64,000 nt of DNA. Source: CBFHND01 sp965657085. GTDB taxonomy: Bacteria; Pseudomonadota; Alphaproteobacteria; Rhodobacterales; Rhodobacteraceae. The translations under genes were made by a program, and so were the position numbers. The stretch covers positions 22,561 to 86,560 of the forward strand of contig CBFHND010000014.1 of NCBI GenBank assembly GCA_965657085.1, given 5' to 3'. Numbering within the stretch: the stretch's first letter is position 1; every line of letters starts with the position of its first letter. Of this stretch, positions 1 through 6,862 are shown piece after piece. The notes beneath the pieces are model-generated. The model saw only the letters and a program-made list of their open reading frames with translations, ran no database searches and was not told where the DNA came from.

Positions 1-221
1 CGCGCCACCTGTGCCACCTCGATCGAATGGGTCAGGCGCGTGCGGTAATAATCGCCCTCATGTTCGATGAAGACCTGCGTCTTGTGCTTGAGCCTGCGAA
101 AGGCGCTGGCGTGAATGATCCGGTCCCGGTCCCGCTGGAAACAGGATCGGAATGTGCTTTCCTCCTCGTGCACGCGCCGTCCCCGGGCGCGCGCAGGATC
201 AGAGGCAAAGGGTGCCTGCAT
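1..221 (-). CDS. dgt: Deoxyguanosinetriphosphate triphosphohydrolase-like dNTPase, N-terminal part (cut by window edge)
   Basis: Only the first 73 codons are present; the gene runs off the left edge. The translation contains [16 protein letters not shown] followed by [14 protein letters not shown], the hallmark N-terminus of HD-domain dNTP triphosphohydrolases. The histidine of THSIEV is the first metal ligand of the HD fold. The family hydrolyses dNTPs to nucleoside plus triphosphate and so tunes the dNTP pool in the cytoplasm. The ATG at 221 has AAGGA about 10 nt upstream, which fixes the start. It diverges from erpA with about 95 bp between the starts, so that gap holds both promoters. Family is secure; the true substrate range is inferred. 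Confidence 0.88.
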   Translation of the reverse strand, partial: MQAPFASDPARARGRRVHEEESTFRSCFQRDRDRIIHASAFRRLKHKTQVFIEHEGDYYRTRLTHSIEVAQVA

Positions 222-316
222 CGGGCTGGTCCTTGTGACCTGTCTTGTCGCTATCTATATTGTGGTGCAACAGGATATGACACCCCGCTCTTGCAGCGGC
301 TTGCCCGGAGATGCAG

Positions 317-640
317 ATGCAACTGCCCCCCACAGTGACCCCCCGCGCCTTTGCCCGCCTGGCCGAGATCGGTGCCGCCGACCAGGGGCAGGCCCTGCGC
401 GTGGCCGTGGAAGGCGGCGGCTGTTCGGGGTTTCAATACGAAATCGCGCTGGACACACCGCGCGACGATGACCTGATCCTTGAAGGCGAAGGCCAACAGG
501 TGGTCGTGGACGCGGTGTCTTTGCCGTTTCTGTCCAATGCGGTCATCGACTTTTCGCAGGAATTGATCGGGGCGCGGTTTGTCATCGACAATCCCAACGC
601 CACGGCCTCTTGCGGGTGCGGCACGTCCTTTTCGATGTAG
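317..640 (+). CDS. erpA: A-type iron-sulfur carrier / insertion protein (ErpA/IscA family)
   Basis: A 107-residue HesB/IscA protein that carries [Fe-S] clusters to apo-enzymes in the cytoplasm. The three cluster ligands are visible: Cys36 in GGCSGFQY and Cys99/Cys101 in SCGCGTSF near the C-terminus. An ATG at 311 is in frame but sits directly on the GGAG at 307-310. The ATG at 317 is 6 nt behind it and is the better start. The gene stands alone, with no isc or suf genes nearby, next to dgt and close to xth. That fits ErpA rather than IscA, but the two cannot be separated by sequence alone. Confidence 0.9.
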   Translation: MQLPPTVTPRAFARLAEIGAADQGQALRVAVEGGGCSGFQYEIALDTPRDDDLILEGEGQQVVVDAVSLPFLSNAVIDFSQELIGARFVIDNPNATASCGCGTSFSM

Positions 641-646
641 GCAGCC

Positions 647-1717
647 TCAGGCCAGCGCTTGTGCGGCCCGCGCGAAGCCTTGGAAAAACTCGCCAAATCT
701 TTCGGTTGACCGTTCGGCCAGCGCCAGAATGTCCTGCGCCTCCGCGTCCACGACGCCTTCGATCAGGGGGCGCATCCGTGTCCAATCGCCGCTGCGCGCC
801 TCGTTCATCTGAAACATGCAGGCAGACATGGTGCGCAACGGTCCGGGTATTGCATTCTGGCTGCGAAAGCGGGTGCGTGTACCCGACACGGCCTGCCCCA
901 TGCCGTTGTCTCCGCGTATCGCAGCCAACCAGCCGGACACGAAGTATTCGTGGTAGTCATCGGCCACATCCGCTGCCGGATCCTCGGCGACGTCAAACCT
1001 GGCAAACCCGCGCATCACGAAGTTTTCCCAGATCGGGCTCGGCGTGCGCCCGGCATAGCGCAGGGCGATGCAGATCTCGGCCAGAAGGTCGGCGTTCTGA
1101 TCGAGGAAGGCCAGAACACCGGCAAATTCCAGCGAGGTGATCGCCTGCACGCTCAATTCAGGGTCGCGGCGGCCATATTCACTGAGGTAAAAGACGATGT
1201 GCGTCAGTTCATAGGCTGCCTTTTTGTTCGGCAGTGCAAAGGTTTCGGGGCGGTCGATGAAGCCGTGCAACCGGGCATCAAGCCCCACGTCCGCCGCTGG
1301 CGTGCTGGCCCCGCGCCGGGCAAGGATGCGGCGGGCTTCGGCGCGTTGCAAATCAGACAGTTCTGCAAGCGGCAGCCCCTGATCGGCCACCCAGTGACAC
1401 AGCGCTTCACCTTGCGTACCCGCCATCCCAAGGTCCTCAAGATCAAGGCAGATCGACAGCAGGAAACGGTAGTACTGCGGGAAAAAAGACAGACGTTCCG
1501 GCAGGTTACGGTAAAAATCGCCATGTGGGATCAGCATGTTCGGGGTGACGTCTGCGCCGGTGCATTCCAGAATGTTCAGCAGTTCGGCGTTTTCCTTCAG
1601 CCAGAACACATCATCCCCAAAGCGGCGGTGGGTGGCGAAGGTTTCAATAAGCGGACCTGTGCGGTCGGCCATGGATTGTCTGCGATGCGGGACGTTGAGG
1701 GTGATGACGTTGGACAT
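647..1717 (-). CDS. Helical protein of unknown function, partner of the FSSGSAP repeat protein
   Basis: A 356-residue soluble protein without signal peptide or obvious membrane segment; not recognised with confidence. It is predicted almost all helical. Notable stretches are HGDFYRNLPERLSFF at about 65-79 and ELTHIVFYLSEYGR at 170-183. In the second, a Glu-x2-His pattern lies in a segment resembling those of alpha/alpha-toroid proteins. DDYHEYFVSGW lies near 253-263. The start at 1717 is supported by AGGAGA 7 nt upstream; an internal ATG at 1672 lacks this. It lies 60 bp downstream of the repeat protein on the same strand, separated by a GC hairpin, so the two are probably one transcript. Inference: it acts on, exports or binds the repeat protein. 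Confidence 0.85.
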   Translation of the reverse strand: MSNVITLNVPHRRQSMADRTGPLIETFATHRRFGDDVFWLKENAELLNILECTGADVTPNMLIPHGDFYRNLPERLSFFPQYYRFLLSICLDLEDLGMAGTQGEALCHWVADQGLPLAELSDLQRAEARRILARRGASTPAADVGLDARLHGFIDRPETFALPNKKAAYELTHIVFYLSEYGRRDPELSVQAITSLEFAGVLAFLDQNADLLAEICIALRYAGRTPSPIWENFVMRGFARFDVAEDPAADVADDYHEYFVSGWLAAIRGDNGMGQAVSGTRTRFRSQNAIPGPLRTMSACMFQMNEARSGDWTRMRPLIEGVVDAEAQDILALAERSTERFGEFFQGFARAAQALA

Positions 1718-1736
1718 GGTGTATCTCCTGGTGTCA

Positions 1737-1758
1737 GGGCGCCCCGGTCAGAGCGCCC
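1737..1758 (-). promoter_or_regulatory. Intercistronic hairpin between repeat-protein gene and its partner
   Basis: GGGCGC (1737-1742) pairs with GCGCCC (1753-1758) around a 10-nt loop, without a T-run. It lies between the stop of the repeat-protein gene and the ribosome binding site of the next gene. Such hairpins usually lower expression of the downstream gene or protect the upstream message. The function is inferred. Confidence 0.4.
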
Positions 1759-1777
1759 CGCATGGCAAGGGTTTGGA

Positions 1778-2320
1778 TCAGCTGCCCGACGAGAAGAGTG
1801 CTGTGGCTTCGCCATCTGTGCTGCTGGTGCTGGCCACGGGCGCCGAACCCGAGGAGAACATCTCGGTTGCATTGCCTGTGGTGGCATCGGTGGACGCGGT
1901 GGGTGCAGAACCGGACGAGAACATCTGTGCGCCCTCGCCTGTCGCAGCGTCCGCTGTTGCCATGGGAGCCGAGCCGGACGAGAACATTTCAGTTGCGTCG
2001 CCCGTTGTTGCATCCGAGCTGGCAGCCGGAGCGGAGCCCGACGAGAAAAGATATGTCGCATCACCGGTGCGGGCGTCTGCGGTGGTGGCCGGGGCAGAAC
2101 CGGAGGAGAACATCGAAGTGCCTTCGCCGATTGTTGCATCGGCGGTCATCATCGGGGCAGAACCGGAGGAGAAAAGACACGTCGCATCGCCGCTGCTCAT
2201 GTCGGATGCTGTTGGGGCGGAACCGGAAGAGAACATGGCGGTTGCGTCGCCGGAAAAGGCGTCTGCTGCCACTGTTGTTTCAATGGCGGTTTCGGCGGTG
2301 AATTTGCGTTGGGCTGTCAT
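1778..2320 (-). CDS. Tandem-repeat protein with eight FSSGSAP units
   Basis: A 180-residue protein. Residues 1-27 form a non-repetitive head (MTAQRKFTAETAIETTVAAD and a short linker). The rest is eight repeats, with the Phe of each at 30, 50, 71, 92, 113, 134, 155 and 176, so the period is 21 residues. The core is x-(Met/Leu)-F-S-S-G-S-A-P, followed by a Thr/Ala/Asp linker ending in G-(D/E/N)-(A/G). The last copy stops exactly after FSSGS. There is one Cys (residue 48) and no signal peptide. The ATG at 2320 has AAGGA 8 nt upstream; a longer frame starting at 2359 has no such site. It could be a multi-core peptide precursor, a repeat scaffold or a surface/aggregating protein; none can be chosen from sequence. 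Confidence 0.85.
   Translation of the reverse strand: MTAQRKFTAETAIETTVAADAFSGDATAMFSSGSAPTASDMSSGDATCLFSSGSAPMMTADATIGEGTSMFSSGSAPATTADARTGDATYLFSSGSAPAASSDATTGDATEMFSSGSAPMATADAATGEGAQMFSSGSAPTASTDATTGNATEMFSSGSAPVASTSSTDGEATALFSSGS
1781..2239 (-). repeat. Eight tandem 63-bp coding repeats (FSSGSAP units)
   Basis: In-frame 63-bp repeats (the first spacing is 60 bp) encode the x-(M/L)-FSSGSAP cores. On the plus strand they show as recurrent GGxGCxGAxCCxGAxGAGAA-like blocks. The residue two before Phe varies (A, C, S, Y, E, Q, E, A), while FSSGS is invariant in all eight and FSSGSAP in the first seven. This suggests selection on the core and free variation outside it. Confidence 0.9.
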
Positions 2321-2422
2321 TGTTTTGGTCCTTTTCGGGGTTGGTTTGCAATGCCTCAAGCCTTGCTCGCTAAAGGAGAGTTAACAAAACACTTTTCTTT
2401 CCAAGCGTGTGCTTTGGCGGAG

Positions 2423-2431
2423 TTATCCACA
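2423..2431 (+). promoter_or_regulatory. DnaA-box match TTATCCACA (copy 1)
   Basis: A perfect match to the E. coli high-affinity DnaA box, plus-strand orientation, 76 bp before a second perfect copy. Binding by DnaA is inferred only. Confidence 0.5.
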
Positions 2432-2498
2432 TGAGCTACGTCCGCCAATTTTCAGAAGTCGCGCCAATTTGTCTCAAATTGTGTCAGGTAAAAAAAAC

Positions 2499-2507
2499 TT
2501 ATCCACA
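2499..2507 (+). promoter_or_regulatory. DnaA-box match TTATCCACA (copy 2)
   Basis: Second perfect TTATCCACA nonamer in the same orientation, preceded by an A-tract. Two perfect boxes in one intergenic region are unlikely by chance in GC-rich DNA. They may regulate a flanking gene or titrate DnaA. Confidence 0.5.
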
Positions 2508-2661
2508 GGCCTGAAAATGCACGCCTTTTCCGGGATTCCGGATTTTTCACTCTTCTTTAAGGCGAATCAACTGATGCGTGTGGGTCTTGAGTGGCGCTGT
2601 ACAGCTTGCCCCCGAGGGACGCATCGGCGATAGCTGTGAAAGCTGCACCCGGAGAGCGCCC

Positions 2662-3444
2662 ATGAAGATCGCCACATTCAACATCAACGGCATCAAGGCC
2701 CGCGCACAGGCCCTGCCCGACTGGCTGGACGCGGCCCAGCCCGACATCGCCCTGTTGCAGGAGATCAAGTCGGTCGACGAAAACTTCCCGCGCGAACTGT
2801 TCGAAGAGCGTGGATATAATGTCGAGACGCACGGCCAAAAGTCCTTCAATGGCGTGGCAATCCTGTCGAAGCTGCCGCTTGAGGACGTCACGAGCGGCCT
2901 ACCCGGTGATGAAGACGACGAACAGGCGCGCTATATCGAGGCGACGGTGGTGGGCGAAGATCATGCGGTGCGCATTTGCGGGCTGTACCTGCCCAACGGC
3001 AATCCGGTGCCGGGGCCGAAATACGATTACAAGCTGGCGTGGATGCAGCGTCTGGAGGACCGGGCGCGCGCGCTTCTGGATCAGGAGATGCCATTCCTGA
3101 TGGCGGGCGACTACAATATCATTCCGCAGGCCGAAGACGCCGCCCGCCCCGATGCCTGGCGCGCGGATGCGCTGTTTCGGCTGGAAAGCCGGCAAGCGTT
3201 CCGGCGCATTCAGAACCTTGGCCTGACAGAAGCGTTCCGCGCCCGTGATCCGCGGCCCGGGCAGTATTCATTCTGGGATTACCAGGCGGGGGCGTGGAAC
3301 CGCGATGATGGCATTCGCATCGATCATTTCCTGCTCAGCCCCGCGTGCGCCGACATGATGGTGGATTGCGGCATCGACCGCGAGGTGCGCGGGCGTGAGA
3401 AACCTTCGGATCATGTGCCGGTCTGGGTTGAACTGGCCGCATGA
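2662..3444 (+). CDS. xth: Exodeoxyribonuclease III
   Basis: A 260-residue exonuclease/endonuclease/phosphatase-fold enzyme of base-excision repair: AP endonuclease and 3'-5' exonuclease. It starts MKIATFNINGIKAR (metal-binding Asn) and has LLQEIKS (catalytic Glu), AGDYNI (Asp/Asn pair), and the C-terminal IDHFLLS and SDHVPVW motifs carrying the catalytic His. Length matches the family (about 255-270). The start is set by GGAG at 2651-2654, 7 nt before the ATG at 2662; the frame is open further upstream but that part is not conserved in type. It faces the monooxygenase gene convergently, with a dispersed repeat between. Confidence 0.95.
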   Translation: MKIATFNINGIKARAQALPDWLDAAQPDIALLQEIKSVDENFPRELFEERGYNVETHGQKSFNGVAILSKLPLEDVTSGLPGDEDDEQARYIEATVVGEDHAVRICGLYLPNGNPVPGPKYDYKLAWMQRLEDRARALLDQEMPFLMAGDYNIIPQAEDAARPDAWRADALFRLESRQAFRRIQNLGLTEAFRARDPRPGQYSFWDYQAGAWNRDDGIRIDHFLLSPACADMMVDCGIDREVRGREKPSDHVPVWVELAA

Positions 3445-3467
3445 GGCGCGCAAGCGCGCCACGCCAG

Positions 3468-3530
3468 TTTTCAGGGGCTCTGCCCCGTCGCGTTCCGCGA
3501 CTCCCCGAAGTATTTACGACCCAAAGAAGA
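3468..3530. repeat. Dispersed intergenic palindromic repeat, copy A
   Basis: The string TTTTCAGGGGCTCTGCCCCG, then a second small hairpin (TCGCG-TTC-CGCGA), then CTCCCCGAAGTATTT. The same architecture recurs at 47671-47731. The first arm pairs as GGGGC-TCT-GCCCC. It ends exactly at the stop codon of the downstream minus-strand gene and sits between two convergent genes, so it can serve as a bidirectional terminator. Elements of this form are, to my knowledge, common between genes in Rhodobacteraceae. Confidence 0.7.
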
Positions 3531-4676
3531 TCAGGCCGACACGTCGTGGTCATAGAGCCATGACAGGCGTTTGAGAAAGGCGTCAGGCGCAAGCATGCCC
3601 AGCGTCTTGAGGCCCGCGTGGGCGATGCGACGCGGGAAGCCGTGCAGGTGGTAGTTGCGCGCGTTGGCATTGGCGGCTTCGATCGCGCGCACGACACGCG
3701 GGCGGCGGGCGTTTTGATAGGCTGGCAAGGCCTGCGCCAATGGCTGGGCCGCGCATGACGCCGCCAGAACCCAGGCATCTTCCAAGGCAAGGTTCGCGCC
3801 TTGCGCCAGAAACGGCAACGTCGGATGCGCCGCATCCCCCAGAAGCGCCAGTTTGCCCCCGTGCCAGTTGGCCGCGACCGGGTGGCGAAAGAGGCCCCAA
3901 AGCAGCGGCGCTTCGACTTTTTCGAGCAGCGCGCGCAGTTCCGGTGCCGTATCGGCAAAGGCTGTTTGCAGATGTTCGGGCGCATCGGGGTGGTTCCACC
4001 CCTCTTCGGCCCAGGTGTCGCGTTCCTGCACGGCCACGATGTTCATCATGTCGCCGTGCAAGGGATAAGTGACCACGTGACGCCCCGGTGCCATCCAGAT
4101 GCGCGCCACGGGCGGTGCATCCGGCACAGGCACCAAGGCGCGCCACGCGACCTGCCGGGTGAAAAAGGGCGGCGCGGCGGCATTGAGAACGGGGCGCGCC
4201 ACCGAATGCAGCCCGTCCGCCCCCACCACCAGGTCAAAGCGTGCGCTGTCGCCCTCGGTGGTTACGGTGCCGCCTTCCTGCACGGCGCGGACCTGAGCGC
4301 CCAGTTTGAAGTCCGCCCCCGCGCGCCGCGCGCCCTTGGCCAGAAAGTCGATCAATGCCGCGCGGTGAAAGAAGCGGTAAGCCGGGGTCTGTCCCGTCAG
4401 ATCAAACCGGGTGATGGCACGTCCGGTCAGGGCATCGGTGGGTTGCACAGCCTCGGCACGCAGGCTGATCGCATCCAGATGTGAACCGACCCCGAGGGCG
4501 TCCAGCACCCTTCCCCCGTTGGGCGTGATCTGAAGGCCCGCGCCCACTTCGGTGATCGCAGGGGCCTGTTCAAAGACCGTAACCCCCGCCCCAAAACGCG
4601 AAAAGGCCAGCGCAGCCGCCAGCCCCCCGATCCCGCCGCCGATAACGGCGACGGTCTTATCCTGCAGATGCGACAT
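3531..4676 (-). CDS. FAD-dependent aromatic-ring monooxygenase (salicylate/3-hydroxybenzoate hydroxylase type)
   Basis: A 381-residue class A flavoprotein monooxygenase, cytoplasmic. The Rossmann motif VIGGGIGGLAAALA (about 11-24) binds FAD. GADGLHS (about 153-159) is the DG motif that touches FAD and NAD(P)H. LLGDAAHPTLPFLAQGAN (about 278-295) is the GD motif binding the FAD ribityl chain. These three in order define the group; the substrate cannot be read off. The ATG overlaps the dksA stop by one base (TGATG), so translation is coupled. Pairing with dksA recurs in related bacteria as far as I recall, but gives no clue to the substrate. UbiH-type ubiquinone hydroxylases are an alternative. 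Confidence 0.85.
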   Translation of the reverse strand: MSHLQDKTVAVIGGGIGGLAAALAFSRFGAGVTVFEQAPAITEVGAGLQITPNGGRVLDALGVGSHLDAISLRAEAVQPTDALTGRAITRFDLTGQTPAYRFFHRAALIDFLAKGARRAGADFKLGAQVRAVQEGGTVTTEGDSARFDLVVGADGLHSVARPVLNAAAPPFFTRQVAWRALVPVPDAPPVARIWMAPGRHVVTYPLHGDMMNIVAVQERDTWAEEGWNHPDAPEHLQTAFADTAPELRALLEKVEAPLLWGLFRHPVAANWHGGKLALLGDAAHPTLPFLAQGANLALEDAWVLAASCAAQPLAQALPAYQNARRPRVVRAIEAANANARNYHLHGFPRRIAHAGLKTLGMLAPDAFLKRLSWLYDHDVSA

Positions 4677-5098
4677 CAGTCGTCGCGGTGCACCTTCTCG
4701 CGGCGCTCGTGACGTTCTTGCGCCTCAAGGCTCATGGTGGCGATGGGTCGTGCATCCAGACGCTTGAGCGAAATCGGCTCCCCGGTCACGGAACAATACC
4801 CGTATTCGCCTTCGTCGATGCGGCGCAGGGCGCTGTCGATCTTGGCCACCAGCTTGCGCTGGCGATCACGTGTGCGCAGTTCCAGCGCACGATCGGTTTC
4901 TTCGGATGCGCGGTCAGCAACGTCTGGAATGTTGCGCGTGCCGTCCTGCAACCCTTCGATGGTGTCGCGACTGCCTGCCAGCAATTCATTCTTCCAATGA
5001 AGCAACTTGCGGCGGAAATACTCCACCTGCCGCTCGTTCATGAACGGCTCACTCTCGGCCGGGCGGTAATCATCCGGCAGAAATACTTCCTGTTTCAT
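4676..5098 (-). CDS. dksA: RNA-polymerase-binding stringent-response factor, DksA/TraR family
   Basis: A 140-residue protein that enters the secondary channel of RNA polymerase and, with ppGpp, retunes promoters. The coiled-coil tip motif D-x-x-D-x-A is present (DVADRA), followed by a long basic coiled coil. The C-terminal finger reads YGYCSVTGEPISLKRL and then RPIATMSLEAQER. Only one of the usual four cysteines remains; this non-canonical finger is known from Rhodobacter sphaeroides DksA. AGGGGA 6 nt upstream supports the ATG at 5098 rather than 5131. First gene of a two-gene unit with the monooxygenase. Confidence 0.9.
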   Translation of the reverse strand: MKQEVFLPDDYRPAESEPFMNERQVEYFRRKLLHWKNELLAGSRDTIEGLQDGTRNIPDVADRASEETDRALELRTRDRQRKLVAKIDSALRRIDEGEYGYCSVTGEPISLKRLDARPIATMSLEAQERHERREKVHRDD

Positions 5099-5269
5099 AG
5101 ATTTCCCCTCAACTTGGCTGGCGTTTCTCATGCTGTAATCCTTGCCAATTCCACGGCCGCCACCCCCATGCCGCAGCGTCTATTACAGCCTCTGGCGATT
5201 GTCACTACACAATCCCGCAAAGGCTTTGTTAAAAGCGTGTGAAATTGAGGTTCGCAAAAGGGTGTATTC

Positions 5270-6115
5270 ATGAAGTTTACCGGCACAGACAGCTATGTGG
5301 CCACCGATGATCTGACCATCGCGGTCAATGCCGCCGTGACGCTGGAACGCCCCTTGCTGGTCAAGGGCGAACCGGGCACGGGCAAAACCGAACTGGCCAA
5401 GCAGGTGTCGCAATCGCTGGGGCTGCGGATGATCGAGTGGAACATCAAATCCACCACCCGCGCGCAACAGGGTCTTTATGAATACGATGCCGTATCCCGC
5501 CTGCGCGACAGCCAGCTGGGCGAGGAAAAGGTGCACGATGTTGCAAACTACATCCGCAAGGGCAAACTTTGGGAAGCCTTCGAAGCGGGTGAGAAGGTTG
5601 TTCTGCTGATCGACGAGATCGACAAGGCCGACATCGAGTTTCCCAACGACCTGTTGCAGGAACTCGATAAGATGGAATTCTTCGTCTACGAGACCGGCGA
5701 GACGATCCGCGCGGCCAACCGGCCCATCGTCATCATCACCTCGAACAACGAAAAGGAACTGCCCGATGCGTTTTTGCGCCGCTGTTTCTTCCACTATATC
5801 CGCTTTCCCGAGATGGACACGCTGCGCGCCATCGTCGAAGTGCACCACCCCGGCATCAAGGAACAGTTGCTGACCACGGCGCTGACACAGTTCTTCGAGA
5901 TCCGCGAACAGGCGGGGCTGAAGAAAAAGCCATCGACCTCGGAAGTGCTGGATTGGCTCAAACTGTTGCTGGCCGAAGACATGAGCGCCGAAGACCTCAA
6001 GTCTGGCGGCGCATCCGCCCTGCCCAAGCTGCACGGCGCGCTGTTGAAGAACGAACAGGACGTGCACCTGTTTGAGCGTTTGGCCTTCATGGCGCGGGGT
6101 CAGCAAGGGCGCTGA
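5270..6115 (+). CDS. MoxR-family AAA+ ATPase
   Basis: A 281-residue AAA+ ATPase. Walker A is GEPGTGKTE (about 38-46), Walker B LLIDEIDKAD (about 112-121), and sensor 1 is IITSNNEKEL. MoxR proteins act with a VWA-domain partner as chaperones that insert metals or mature enzyme complexes. The matching VWA protein is at 8857-10044, five genes on in the same direction, instead of directly adjacent. Diverges from dksA across about 170 bp. The client enzyme is not evident: no CO dehydrogenase or methanol dehydrogenase genes lie in the window. Confidence 0.92.
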   Translation: MKFTGTDSYVATDDLTIAVNAAVTLERPLLVKGEPGTGKTELAKQVSQSLGLRMIEWNIKSTTRAQQGLYEYDAVSRLRDSQLGEEKVHDVANYIRKGKLWEAFEAGEKVVLLIDEIDKADIEFPNDLLQELDKMEFFVYETGETIRAANRPIVIITSNNEKELPDAFLRRCFFHYIRFPEMDTLRAIVEVHHPGIKEQLLTTALTQFFEIREQAGLKKKPSTSEVLDWLKLLLAEDMSAEDLKSGGASALPKLHGALLKNEQDVHLFERLAFMARGQQGR

Positions 6116-6122
6116 CCATATA

Positions 6123-6136
6123 TTGACGCGGATCAA
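6123..6136 (+). promoter_or_regulatory. FNR/FnrL-type box upstream of the ClbS-like gene
   Basis: TTGAC-GCGG-ATCAA fits the FNR/FixK consensus TTGA-N6-TCAA. It lies just behind the MoxR stop codon and about 62 bp before the next start codon, a position compatible with activation. Oxygen control of the downstream genes is inferred. Confidence 0.5.
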
Positions 6137-6191
6137 GGTGTCGTGGGGATCGTGGTGCAAGGTTGAACCAGCACCCAAATGAGAAGTCCCC

Positions 6192-6686
6192 ATGGCTGCC
6201 ACCACAAAGGCCGCTTTGCTGCAGATCACGCGCAAGGAACTGGACAAGCTGGATGCGCTGATGGCGCAAATCCTTCCGGCGCGGGCCATCGGCAAGGATG
6301 CCGATGACACGTCGATCAAGGATGTGATCGCACACAGGGCGCATTGGATCGACCTGTTTCTGGGCAGGTATGCGGATGGGCAGGCCGGCAAGCCGGTGTA
6401 TTTCCCGGCCGAAGGTTACAAGTGGAACGACCTCAAACGCTACAATGCCGATCTGCGCGCGCGTCAGGCGGATATGGATTGGGACGCGGCGCAACATGCC
6501 TTTCATGGCCGCGCGGCGGCCCTATTGGCGTTTGTGGAAGGGTGCAGTGAAGACGCGCTGTATGGCGGTCCGATGAAAGGCGCCAACAACGCCCGGGCAC
6601 CCGGTCGGTGGGCCGAAGCCGCAGGCCCCAGCCATTTCCGATCTGCAGCGAAATACATCCGGGCGCGCCTGAAATCAGGCCTCTAA
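6192..6686 (+). CDS. ClbS/DfsB-family four-helix-bundle protein (DUF1706)
   Basis: A 164-residue DinB-like helical bundle. MAATTKAALLQITRKELDKL at the start, DVIAHRAHWIDLFLGRY in the first third and GPSHFRSAAKYIRARLKS at the end are typical. ClbS is a cyclopropane hydrolase that protects against colibactin and DfsB is a similar protector; most members have no known substrate. No colibactin-like cluster is present here, so a detoxification role would be a guess. It lies downstream of an FNR-type box. A RBS-like GAGAAG precedes the ATG. Confidence 0.75.
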   Translation: MAATTKAALLQITRKELDKLDALMAQILPARAIGKDADDTSIKDVIAHRAHWIDLFLGRYADGQAGKPVYFPAEGYKWNDLKRYNADLRARQADMDWDAAQHAFHGRAAALLAFVEGCSEDALYGGPMKGANNARAPGRWAEAAGPSHFRSAAKYIRARLKSGL

Positions 6687-6862
6687 CCGCCGCAGCCACA
6701 CGCCCTATTTGCCCCCTACTGCCCCCTGAAAAAACGCCCCCGGAATCTTGTGTCCAATTTTGCCACAATTCGCCACGATTTTGCCTTAATTGCTCCCTAC
6801 TAAGGTCGGGTTGAAGGGCGAAAAGACCCTGAACGACACAGAATTGCAGGCAGGCAGTTTAC

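Larger units (their letters stand above)
2321..2661. promoter_or_regulatory. 341-bp divergent intergenic region, AT-richer, with two DnaA-box matches
   Basis: No gene is visible here. The stretch is clearly richer in A/T than its flanks, with runs such as GTAAAAAAAACTT and TTAACAAAACAC. It must hold the promoter of the repeat-protein operon (leftward) and that of xth (rightward). It contains two perfect TTATCCACA nonamers listed separately. I could not fix -35/-10 boxes with confidence. Confidence 0.5.

Noticed and set aside
1781..2239. 63-bp tandem repeats that could be taken for a CRISPR array
   Set aside because: Repeats are head-to-tail without unique spacers, stay in frame and encode a continuous protein with its own RBS.
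950..2434. 494-codon plus-strand open frame
   Set aside because: It lies opposite the two minus-strand genes; its translation is Gly/Arg/Cys-biased with no domain, a typical shadow in GC-rich DNA.
2321..2661. Chromosome origin suggested by the two DnaA boxes
   Set aside because: No dnaA, hemE, parAB or gidA near, only two boxes, and no clear AT-rich unwinding repeats.
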